DNA from: Actinospineispora spinosispora DSM 44797 | GTDB taxonomy: Bacteria > Actinomycetota > Actinomycetes > Mycobacteriales > Pseudonocardiaceae | Assembly (NCBI RefSeq): GCF_000429025.1 | Contig: NZ_KE386839.1 | Coordinates: 175,384-239,383, forward strand | Length of the DNA: 64,000 nucleotides | Direction of reading: 5' to 3' | In this document: piece after piece, positions 1-6,727 of the stretch | How positions within the stretch are numbered: position 1 is the first letter of the stretch | How the letters are laid out: each line of letters opens with the position of its first letter | Translations under genes and position numbers: made by a program | The notes under the pieces: model-generated | Told to the model about the DNA's origin: nothing | The model's input: only the letters and a program-made list of their open reading frames with translations | Databases searched by the model: none

Positions 1-1
1 G

Positions 2-598
2 GTGGGGGACAAGCTGCCCGGCGAGGTCCGCCTGGCCGAGATGCTCGGTGTCGGACGGTCGACGACGCGCGAGGCGGTGCGCGCCCTGATCGCCTCCGGC
101 CGGTTGGCGTCGCGTCAGGGCTCGGGAACCTATGTCGCGTCGCTCAGCGCCATCCCCGGCCTGGACCGTGCGTTGCGCGAAGCCGAGGTCGCGGACGTCT
201 GGGAGGTCCGGCTCGGGCTGGAGGTGCAGGCGGCGCAGCTCGCGGCGCTGCGCCGGACCGACGAGGACGTGGCGGCGCTGCGTTCGGCGCTCGCGGCGCG
301 GGACGCCGCGACGGACATCGACGGCTTCGTCGACGCCGATGTCGCGTTGCACCGGGCGAGTGTTGTGGCAGCGCACAACCCGGTGTTGCTGCAGGTCTTC
401 GACTCCTTCGCGGCAGCCCTGCGGGGTGCGGCGCTGGAGGTCGCGCGGCGCGGTGGATCACGAGGTCATGATCCGGCGTTGGACGCGACCCGGCTGCACC
501 ACGACCTGGTCGAGGCGATCACCGAAGGGGATTCCGCGGCGGCCGGCCGGTCGGTCAGGGTCCACCTGGAGATGTTCCTCGGGGCCGTCCGACGCTAG
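2..598 (+). CDS. GntR family (FadR/FCD subfamily) transcriptional regulator, 5' end cut by the window
   Basis: The visible part begins inside the winged helix-turn-helix: KLPGEVRLAEMLGVGRSTTR is the GntR recognition region and GSGTYV is the wing. About 20–30 N-terminal residues are probably upstream of the window, so the GTG at base 2 is unlikely to be the true start. From about residue 65 to the end the protein is helical, with WEVRLGLEVQAAQLAA and a later LHRASVVAAHNPVLLQ segment typical of the FCD ligand-binding domain, which usually binds a small carboxylate through a metal. Members repress nearby catabolic genes when no ligand is present. The target is probably upstream, outside the window; leuA downstream has its own promoter and is an unlikely target. 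Confidence 0.85.
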   Translation: MGDKLPGEVRLAEMLGVGRSTTREAVRALIASGRLASRQGSGTYVASLSAIPGLDRALREAEVADVWEVRLGLEVQAAQLAALRRTDEDVAALRSALAARDAATDIDGFVDADVALHRASVVAAHNPVLLQVFDSFAAALRGAALEVARRGGSRGHDPALDATRLHHDLVEAITEGDSAAAGRSVRVHLEMFLGAVRR

Positions 599-616
599 CT
601 ATACAGGTCGGTAAAG

Positions 617-645
617 TTGTCTGAGGAGCTGAGTAGTTGTATTCT
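617..645 (+). promoter_or_regulatory. Predicted leuA leader promoter, leaderless
   Basis: A -35-like TTGTCT (617–622) and a -10-like TATTCT (640–645) are separated by exactly 17 bases. The -10 ends seven bases before the ATG of the leader peptide at 653, the usual spacing for a leaderless actinobacterial transcript starting at the A of ATG. No Shine-Dalgarno sequence precedes that ATG. Inference from spacing only. Confidence 0.5.
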
Positions 646-652
646 CGGCTGC

Positions 653-697
653 ATGCACCGCGTACGCCTGCTTCTCGAGCGCCGCGGCGGACTCTGA
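653..697 (+). CDS. leuL: Leucine-rich leader peptide of leuA (14 aa)
   Basis: A 14-codon frame reads MHRVRLLLERRGGL and stops with TGA at 695. It has three consecutive Leu codons (CTG CTT CTC, 668–676) and a fourth Leu just before the stop. It starts at the predicted transcription start, has no ribosome-binding site, and lies about 70 bases before leuA. Its 3' half encodes the left arm of a strong hairpin. This is the architecture of ribosome-mediated attenuation: stalling on scarce Leu-tRNA would cover the hairpin arm and allow readthrough. Leader peptides before leuA are known in actinobacteria; this assignment is by architecture. The gene symbol follows the enteric convention. Confidence 0.65.
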   Translation: MHRVRLLLERRGGL

Positions 698-719
698 CCT
701 GACCGGCGGTCCGCCGCGG
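682..719 (+). terminator. Attenuator hairpin of the leuA leader
   Basis: An 11-bp perfect stem pairs 682–692 with 709–719 (CCGCGGCGGAC with GTCCGCCGCGG). The left arm lies inside the leader peptide, right after the Leu codons. A second possible stem pairs 701–707 with 731–737 (GACCGGC with GCCGGTC) and encloses the right arm, so it may compete. No U-tract follows, so termination may be factor-dependent or control may be at initiation of leuA translation. Confidence 0.6.
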
Positions 720-767
720 GGCTCGAACCTGCCGGTCGTCAGATCCGGACCGAAGGACTTGTCAGCG

Positions 768-2534
768 ATGTACACATTTCCCACCCTGCACACCCCGGGC
801 GGACCGATCCCAGATGGTCAGCCGTGGTGGAACCGGCAACGCCGAAGCTCCATGCCCTCGCACCGATACCTGCCCGCGCACGAGCGCGTTGCCGCCACAC
901 TGACCGACCGGACCTGGCCGGACGCCCGCATCGAACACGCCCCACTGTGGGTGCCCGTCGACCTGCGGGACGGCAACCAGGCGCTGGCCGAGCCGATGGA
1001 CCCCGACCGTAAGCGGCGGATGTTCGACCTCTTCGTGGCGATGGGGTTCACCGAGATCGAGGTCGGTTACCCCTCGGCCAGCCGAACCGACTTCGACTTC
1101 GTGCGCTCGCTCGCGGAGCCGGGAGCGGTGCCCGACGACGTGACGATCGTGGTCTTCACCCCGGCGCGGAAGGACCTCATCGAGCGGACCTTCGAGTCGA
1201 TCGTCGGGATCGAGAGAGCCGTGGTGCACCTGTACACGGCCACCGCGCCGATCTGGCGTGACGTCGTTCTCGGCCAGGACAGGTCGAGCCTGCGCGAGCT
1301 GATCGTGGCCGGTGCCGACGACGTGGCGCGGTGCGCGCGGACGCACACCGGCGACGTCCGGTTCGAGTTCTCGCCCGAGGTGTTCAACCAGACCGAGCCG
1401 GACTTCGCGCTCGAGGTGTGCAACGCGGTGACCGCGACCTGGGAGGCCTCGCCGGAGCGACCGGTGATCCTGAACCTGCCGGCCACCGTCGAGATCGCCA
1501 CACCGGACCTGTACGCCGACCAGATCGAGTACATGAGCCGGCACCTGCAGCGGCGGGACTCGGTGATTCTCTCGGTGCACCCGCACAACGACCGGGGGAC
1601 CGGCGTGGCGTGCGCCGAGCTGGCCCTCAAAGCGGGAGCACAGCGCGTCGAGGGCTGTCTGTTCGGCAACGGCGAGCGGACCGGCAACGTCGACCTGGTG
1701 ACCCTGGCGCTCAACCTGCACACCCAGGGCGTCGACCCACAGATCGACTTCTCCGACATCGACGAGATCCGCCGGACCGTCGAGCACTGCAACCGGCTCG
1801 GCGTGCACGAGCGCCACCCCTACGTCGGCGACCTGGTGCACACCGCGTTCTCCGGTACCCACCAGGACGCGATCAAGAAGGGCATGGCCGCGCACACCGC
1901 TCGCGCCGCGGAGCTGGACGTACCGGAGTCCGAGCTGCCCTGGCAGGTGCCCTACCTGCCGATCGACCCGGCCGAGCTGGGGCGCAACTACGACGAGGTC
2001 ATCCGGGTCAACAGCCAGTCGGGCAAGGGCGGCATCGCCTATCTGCTGCACACCCACAACGGCCTGGACCTTCCGCGCCGCCTGCAGATCGAGTTCGCCA
2101 AGGTCGTGCAGCGCGAGACCGACGCGACCGGGCGGGAGATCGAGGCCAAGGAGATCTGGGAGCTGTTCAGCCGTGAGTACCTGCTGCCGGGCCGGACGCC
2201 GGTCTCGGTGGAGCTGCTGGACTGGCGGACCGTGGACGCGGGGGGCCGGCACCGGCTCACCGCGCGGCTGCGGGTCGACGGGTCGGAGCACGAGGTCGAA
2301 GCGGACGGGGCGGGACCGCTGTCCGCGTTCGCGGCCGCGCTGCGGGTCGCCGGCATCGAGGTCGAGGTCCTCGACTACCGGGAGAACGCGACTCGTGCGG
2401 GGGAGGACAGCCCGGCTGCCGCGTACGTGGAGGTCCGCATCGGCGGCGTGACCCGCTGGGGCGTCGGCATCGACCACTCACTCAGCACGGCGTCCCTCTA
2501 CGCCCTGCTCTCCGCCATCAACAGAACCCGCTGA
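768..2534 (+). CDS. leuA: 2-isopropylmalate synthase
   Basis: Condenses acetyl-CoA with 2-oxoisovalerate, the first committed step of leucine synthesis. The frame gives 588 aa, the length of the long actinobacterial LeuA. The DRE-TIM metallolyase domain shows VDLRDGNQAL near residue 66 and the metal-binding HPHNDRG, with a C-terminal LeuA dimer/leucine-feedback domain after about residue 440. I prefer the ATG at 768 to the in-frame TTG at 759: GAAGGA at 751–756 is at workable distance from the ATG but almost touches the TTG. The gene follows a Leu-codon leader peptide and hairpin, so attenuation by leucine supply is likely in addition to allosteric feedback. A long palindrome begins four bases after its stop. 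Confidence 0.96.
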   Translation: MYTFPTLHTPGGPIPDGQPWWNRQRRSSMPSHRYLPAHERVAATLTDRTWPDARIEHAPLWVPVDLRDGNQALAEPMDPDRKRRMFDLFVAMGFTEIEVGYPSASRTDFDFVRSLAEPGAVPDDVTIVVFTPARKDLIERTFESIVGIERAVVHLYTATAPIWRDVVLGQDRSSLRELIVAGADDVARCARTHTGDVRFEFSPEVFNQTEPDFALEVCNAVTATWEASPERPVILNLPATVEIATPDLYADQIEYMSRHLQRRDSVILSVHPHNDRGTGVACAELALKAGAQRVEGCLFGNGERTGNVDLVTLALNLHTQGVDPQIDFSDIDEIRRTVEHCNRLGVHERHPYVGDLVHTAFSGTHQDAIKKGMAAHTARAAELDVPESELPWQVPYLPIDPAELGRNYDEVIRVNSQSGKGGIAYLLHTHNGLDLPRRLQIEFAKVVQRETDATGREIEAKEIWELFSREYLLPGRTPVSVELLDWRTVDAGGRHRLTARLRVDGSEHEVEADGAGPLSAFAAALRVAGIEVEVLDYRENATRAGEDSPAAAYVEVRIGGVTRWGVGIDHSLSTASLYALLSAINRTR

Positions 2535-3458
2535 GAACCGTGAGTGGCGAGTGGTCCTACCGGACCACTCGCCACTCACGGCTCCGGACGGGGAGGTGTG
2601 CCAGGCTCTGGTCAGCTGGGCGCGCAGGAGCGGCTCGGGGCTGTCGTCGGTGCCGTTCAGGCGGTCGTCCAGCAGGATCAGCGTGTTGCAGCGGGCCAGG
2701 AAGATTCCCCGCTCACGGGTCGCGGCGTCGTAGCAGGCTCGTTCGGCTACCCGGAGCGCGGCGGGGGAGCCGATCGAGATGGCCAGCCCCGCGATGTCCG
2801 TGGCCGGGTCGCCGATCTCCGCGTCGGTCCAGTCGATCACGCCGGAGATGGCGCCGTCCCCGTCGACCAGCAGATGCTCGCCCTTGAGGTCGGCGTGCAC
2901 CAGTACCGGCATCGCCTCGTGGGGCAGTGGGGCCCACGGGAGGATCGGGCCGTCGAGCTGACCGTTCCCGGTCATCCGCTCGGCGGCCGCCACGGCCTGT
3001 TCGCGCAGCTCCGAGAGCCGGTGCGGCTCCTGCCGGGGCACGCCGAGGTCGGCGGCATCCACCGTCGACACACAACGCAGCCCGGTCAGCAGGGCGGCGA
3101 GATCGCGCTCGCCTCGCTCGCCAACCGGGCGGCGTTCCGCGGAGATCCCGGGCAGACGCTCGTCGAGCGTGAACCGCAGCCCCGGGGTCCCGCCGACCGC
3201 GGCCGAACGCGGAACCGGCACCGTGACCCGGTCGCGCACCAGGTCGCGCAGCTCGATCTCACGCTGCTGCCGGTCGGCGGACCGCTGATCGGTGACGAAC
3301 CGGGCCACGTACTCCCTTCCCACGAACCAGGACAGGTGCTCACCGCCCTCGTGGATCGCCGTCACCTCGAGCGGGTCGGCACGGCTGAGCGCCGCCCGGG
3401 CGAGATCGGCCACCCGGCACGCGGACAGGACTTCCTGCTGTCGGTGCACGGTGATCAT
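2478..3458 (-). CDS. Aminoglycoside phosphotransferase (APH) family kinase
   Basis: 326-aa protein of the APH/choline kinase fold. It has the catalytic loop VLVHADLKGEHLL (His-x-Asp) and a metal-binding IDWTDAEIGDP, the usual APH stand-in for DFG, at about residues 185–215. The N-lobe is less conserved. Members phosphorylate antibiotics, sugars or other small hydroxyl compounds; the substrate cannot be read here. The oddity is the C-terminus: the last ~35 codons run through palindrome A (SGEWSGRTTRHSR is the repeat translated) and then overlap the 3' end of leuA by 57 bases on the opposite strand. The conserved fold appears to end near AQLTRAWHTS, so the tail was probably added when the repeat replaced the original stop. 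Start ATG 3458 has only a weak ribosome-binding site. Confidence 0.8.
   Translation of the reverse strand: MITVHRQQEVLSACRVADLARAALSRADPLEVTAIHEGGEHLSWFVGREYVARFVTDQRSADRQQREIELRDLVRDRVTVPVPRSAAVGGTPGLRFTLDERLPGISAERRPVGERGERDLAALLTGLRCVSTVDAADLGVPRQEPHRLSELREQAVAAAERMTGNGQLDGPILPWAPLPHEAMPVLVHADLKGEHLLVDGDGAISGVIDWTDAEIGDPATDIAGLAISIGSPAALRVAERACYDAATRERGIFLARCNTLILLDDRLNGTDDSPEPLLRAQLTRAWHTSPSGAVSGEWSGRTTRHSRFSAGSVDGGEQGVEGRRAE
2538..2581. repeat. Palindromic repeat family A, copy 1
   Basis: Perfect 20-bp inverted repeat (2538–2557 with 2562–2581), core GTGAGTGGCGAGTGGTCC, four-base loop. It lies between the convergent leuA and the phosphotransferase gene and could act as a two-way terminator, though no T-run follows. 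Near-identical copies occur at 8315–8358 and 52116–52159. On the minus strand the phosphotransferase frame runs through it. Confidence 0.9.
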
Positions 3459-3483
3459 TCTGCGCGCCGTCCGCCACCGAATT

Positions 3484-4368
3484 TCAGTCGCGCACCCGAA
3501 CGAGGGGCAGCAACGCGTGCAGCGCCGGGTTCTCGTTGTTCGGCCGCCACATCACGTGCAGCTCGACCGGCCGCGCCGGCAGCCCGGTCACCGGGCGCAG
3601 CACGACCCCCTCGAAGTGCAGCGCGGCGGCGGCGGCTGGCACGAGCGACACCCCGACGCCGGCCCGGACCAGCGCCAGGATCGTGTGCGACTGGCTGATG
3701 TACTGCGTGTACACCGGGCTGACCCCGGACATGCGGAAAATGCCCACCAGCACCTCGTAGAAGTACCTGGCCTCGGACGGCGCGTGCATGATGAACGGCT
3801 GGCCGTCGAAGTCCGCCAACGTCGGATCGGCGTCCTGCCGCGCCAGCGGATGAGTCGTCGGCAGTGCGGCCAGCAGCGGCTCGCGCAGCACCTCGCGGGT
3901 GGCGATCTCCGGGTTGGCGACCGGCGGACGGACCAGCCCGAGATCGATCTGTCCGGCGAGCAGCGCCTCGATCTGCGTCGCGCTGACCATCTCGCGCAGC
4001 ACCAGGTCCACCCCGGGCAGGTGCTCGGTGCACGCGGTCACCACGGAGTCCAGCACCGTGTAGGCGGTCGTCGCGGTGAACGCCATGGTCACCCGGCCGA
4101 CCTGACCACCGGGCACCTTGCGCACCGACAACGCTGCCTGCTGGGACAGCTGCAGGATCGCTCGCGCATCGGCGAGGAACGAACGCCCGGCCGGGGTGAG
4201 CCGGATGCTGCGCTGCGACCGGTCGAACAGCTCGACCCCCAGCTCACGTTCCAGCAGGTGGATACGCCTGCTCAACGGCGGCTGGGTCATCGACAACCGG
4301 GTGGCGGCGCGGCCGAAGTGCAGCTCCTCGGCGACCGCGACGAAGCTCGACAGGTGCTGCAGCATCAT
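3484..4368 (-). CDS. LysR family regulator, probable glucarate operon regulator
   Basis: 294 aa. The N-terminal HTH covers residues 1–60 (FVAVAEELHFGRAATRLSMT, then PPLSRRIHLLERELG), followed by a linker helix and a two-lobe periplasmic-binding-like effector domain from about residue 92 (VTMAFTATTAYTVLDSVV). It is divergent from the glucarate transporter gene with a 74-base gap containing a dyad, the usual layout for a LysR protein controlling its neighbour. The effector is probably glucarate or a pathway intermediate; this is inference from position. Two adjacent ATGs (4368 and 4365) are possible starts. Confidence 0.88.
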   Translation of the reverse strand: MMLQHLSSFVAVAEELHFGRAATRLSMTQPPLSRRIHLLERELGVELFDRSQRSIRLTPAGRSFLADARAILQLSQQAALSVRKVPGGQVGRVTMAFTATTAYTVLDSVVTACTEHLPGVDLVLREMVSATQIEALLAGQIDLGLVRPPVANPEIATREVLREPLLAALPTTHPLARQDADPTLADFDGQPFIMHAPSEARYFYEVLVGIFRMSGVSPVYTQYISQSHTILALVRAGVGVSLVPAAAAALHFEGVVLRPVTGLPARPVELHVMWRPNNENPALHALLPLVRVRD

Positions 4369-4370
4369 CG

Positions 4371-4389
4371 ATCCAATCTCTATATGGAT
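4371..4389. promoter_or_regulatory. Candidate LysR operator
   Basis: ATCCA–N9–TGGAT dyad just upstream of the lysR start, in the AT-rich divergent promoter gap. Length and spacing resemble a LysR recognition site (T-N11-A type). Confidence 0.45.
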
Positions 4390-4405
4390 GGATGCAAAAC
4401 TAGTG

Positions 4406-4435
4406 TTGGACGGGTATCAGTTGGGATCGTAACGT
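4406..4435 (+). promoter_or_regulatory. Predicted promoter of the glucarate operon, leaderless
   Basis: TTGGAC (4406–4411) and TAACGT (4430–4435) are 18 bases apart. The -10 ends seven bases before the ATG at 4443, and no Shine-Dalgarno is visible before that ATG, so the transcript may start at the A of the start codon. Confidence 0.45.
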
Positions 4436-4442
4436 CAGCACC

Positions 4443-5789
4443 ATGAAGCCCGAGCTCGACAGTGCGGTCGGCAAAGTGTTCCGGCGGGTCGTCCCGCTGT
4501 TCATCGTGATGCTGATCTGCAACCAGCTGAACCGGTCGAACATCGGCTACGCGCAGGTCCACCTGGAAGCGGACCTCGGCATCGGCGCCGCCGCCTACGG
4601 GCTGGGCGCCGGTCTGTTCTTCGTCGCGTACGCGGTGTTCGAGCTGCCGAGCAACATGTTGATGGAACGCTACGGCGCCAAGATCTGGCTGACCCGGATC
4701 ATGGTCAGCTGGGGCATCGTGTCCGCCGCGACCGCGTTCGTCACCGGCCCGACGATGTTCTACGTGCTGCGCTTCCTGCTGGGTGCGGCCGAGGCGGGCT
4801 TCTTCCCGGCGATCATCTACTACTTCGCGCGCTGGCTGCCCAGCTCGCACCGGGGCCGCGCGACGGCGTTGTTCGTCGCGGGGTCGTCCGTCGCGGCGGC
4901 GATCTCCGGCCCGGCGTCCGGTCCGCTGTTGGCGCTGCACGGCTCGGGCGGCATCGCGGGCTGGCAGTGGATGTTCGGCATCGAAGGGCTGCTGTCCGTC
5001 GTGGTCGGCATCATCGCCTACCGGATCCTCGACTCGCGGGTCGCCGACGCGACATGGCTGTCCGACGGCGAGAAGTCCGCGCTGACCGAGGAGATCGAGC
5101 GCGAGGACCAGGCCCGCGCCGCCGCGACCACGTCGGCCAAGGCCCCATCACGGTGGCGGCTGCTGCTGTCGCCGACGATCCTCGTCCTGTGCGGGATCTA
5201 CTTCGCCATCCAGCTGTCGATCTACGCCAACACCTTCTGGCTGCCGACCATCGTGCGCCGGATTCCGGGCACCACGGACATCACCGTGGGTCTGCTGTCC
5301 TCGCTGCCGTGGATTTGCGCGATCGTCGCGATGTACCTGGCCGGACGCGCGTCCGATCGGCTCGGTCGGAGCAAGTCGTTGCTGGTCGGCGCGCTGCTGG
5401 TGGCCGCCGTCGGCACCTATCTGGCCGCGATCGCCTCGCCGTGGTGGGCACTGGTGTTCCTGTGCGTGGCCGCGATGGGCTTCAAGAGCGCCAGCCCGCT
5501 GTTCTGGACGATCCCGCAGGGGGCGCTGCACCCGCTCGTCGTCGCGGCGGCCATCGCGGTGATCAACTCGCTGGGCAACCTCGGGGGGTTCGTCGCGCCG
5601 TACGGCTTCGGGCTCGTCAAGCAGGCCACCGGTCAGGTGACCTACGGTTTGTATGCGCTGGCCGTCGCGTCGGTGATCGGCGCCGCGCTGGTCGGACTGG
5701 TACGCAGTGACCGGACGGTGCAGCCCACTGAGCACCCGCCCCTCCCAACGGACCCCACCCACTCAACAGAAAGGGAGTCGCAGACGTGA
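4443..5789 (+). CDS. MFS transporter, anion:cation symporter family, probable D-glucarate/galactarate permease
   Basis: 448 aa with about 12 hydrophobic segments. The early CNQLNRSNIGYAQ and ELPSNMLMERYGAK (loop 2–3 signature) are typical of the ACS family that includes GudP and phthalate permeases. A hydrophilic loop around residues 200–235 separates the two six-helix halves. It is the first gene of the operon and its stop overlaps the GTG of the next gene (GTGA), so the two are translationally coupled. The neighbours convert glucarate to 2-oxoglutarate, so glucarate or galactarate is the likely cargo, taken up with protons across the cytoplasmic membrane. Confidence 0.85.
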   Translation: MKPELDSAVGKVFRRVVPLFIVMLICNQLNRSNIGYAQVHLEADLGIGAAAYGLGAGLFFVAYAVFELPSNMLMERYGAKIWLTRIMVSWGIVSAATAFVTGPTMFYVLRFLLGAAEAGFFPAIIYYFARWLPSSHRGRATALFVAGSSVAAAISGPASGPLLALHGSGGIAGWQWMFGIEGLLSVVVGIIAYRILDSRVADATWLSDGEKSALTEEIEREDQARAAATTSAKAPSRWRLLLSPTILVLCGIYFAIQLSIYANTFWLPTIVRRIPGTTDITVGLLSSLPWICAIVAMYLAGRASDRLGRSKSLLVGALLVAAVGTYLAAIASPWWALVFLCVAAMGFKSASPLFWTIPQGALHPLVVAAAIAVINSLGNLGGFVAPYGFGLVKQATGQVTYGLYALAVASVIGAALVGLVRSDRTVQPTEHPPLPTDPTHSTERESQT

Positions 5790-6727
5790 CCGAGTCGTTG
5801 CCCCCCACTGAGCTCGCCGCACGGTTGGCCGGGGGACTGCTGTCCTTCCCGGTCACACACTTCGACGCGGATCTGAACTTCGACGAGCACGCCTACCGGG
5901 AGAACGTCGGCTGGCTCGGCCAGTACGAGGTCGCCGGCCTGTTCGCCGCCGGTGGCACCGGCGAGTTCTTCTCGCTGACCCCGGCCGAGGTGGCCACGGT
6001 CGTGAAGGCCGCGGTGGCCAGCGCCCCGGAGGGAACGCCGATCATCGCGCCGTCCGGCTACGGCACGGCGATGGCCGTCGAGCTGGCGCAGGCGGCCGAA
6101 CGGGCGGGTGCAGCGGGCATCCTGCTGTTCCCGCCCTACCTGACCGAGGCCGACCAGGAAGGCCTCGCCGCGCACGTGCGCGCGGTGTGCCGCGCGACGT
6201 CGCTCGGCGTGGTGATCTACAACCGGAGCAACGCGCTGTACAGCGCCGAGACGGTCGCCGGGCTGGCCGAGAGCTGCCCGAACCTGATCGGGTTCAAGGA
6301 CGGCGCCGGCAACCTGGACCAGATGACCCGCGTGGTCTCCCGTCTCGGCGACCGGCTCACCTACATCGGTGGCCTGCCGACGGCCGAAACCTACGCGGTG
6401 CCGTACCTGCGGATGGGTGTGACCACCTACTCCTCGGCGATCTTCAACTTCCTCCCGAGATTTGCGCTCGACTTCTACGCCGCACTGCGGGCCGGGGACA
6501 TTGCTACGGTGAACGGCTGGCTTGCCGACTTCGTGCTGCCCTACACCGACATCCGCAACCTCCGGGCCGGGTACGCGGTGAGCATCGTGAAAGCGGGTAT
6601 GCGGGTCATCGGCAGGCCGGCGGGTCCTGTTCGGCCACCACTGGTCGACCTGACCGTCGATGAGCAGGCCCAGCTGGCCGCGCTCATCCAGAAGCTGACC
6701 GCCTCGACCGAAGGGACCTTGAAGTGA
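5786..6727 (+). CDS. kdgD: 5-dehydro-4-deoxyglucarate dehydratase (decarboxylating)
   Basis: 313-aa protein of the DapA/N-acetylneuraminate lyase superfamily. It dehydrates and decarboxylates 5-keto-4-deoxyglucarate to 2,5-dioxopentanoate (EC 4.2.1.41). The TIM barrel shows the Schiff-base lysine in LIGFKDGAGN and the conserved tyrosine in VVIYNRSN. GGTGEFFSL near residue 52 is the substrate carboxylate-binding strand. GTG start overlaps the transporter stop; its own stop overlaps the GTG of the dehydrogenase. Position between transporter and semialdehyde dehydrogenase supports the specific call over DapA. Confidence 0.93.
   Translation: MTESLPPTELAARLAGGLLSFPVTHFDADLNFDEHAYRENVGWLGQYEVAGLFAAGGTGEFFSLTPAEVATVVKAAVASAPEGTPIIAPSGYGTAMAVELAQAAERAGAAGILLFPPYLTEADQEGLAAHVRAVCRATSLGVVIYNRSNALYSAETVAGLAESCPNLIGFKDGAGNLDQMTRVVSRLGDRLTYIGGLPTAETYAVPYLRMGVTTYSSAIFNFLPRFALDFYAALRAGDIATVNGWLADFVLPYTDIRNLRAGYAVSIVKAGMRVIGRPAGPVRPPLVDLTVDEQAQLAALIQKLTASTEGTLK

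Noticed and set aside
762..2477. 571-aa open frame antisense to leuA
   Set aside because: Shadow of the strongly recognisable leuA frame in GC-rich DNA; low-complexity Arg/Val/Asp composition and no domain.
2544..3698. 384-aa open frame opposite the APH-like kinase
   Set aside because: Antisense to a gene with clear catalytic motifs; begins inside palindrome A.
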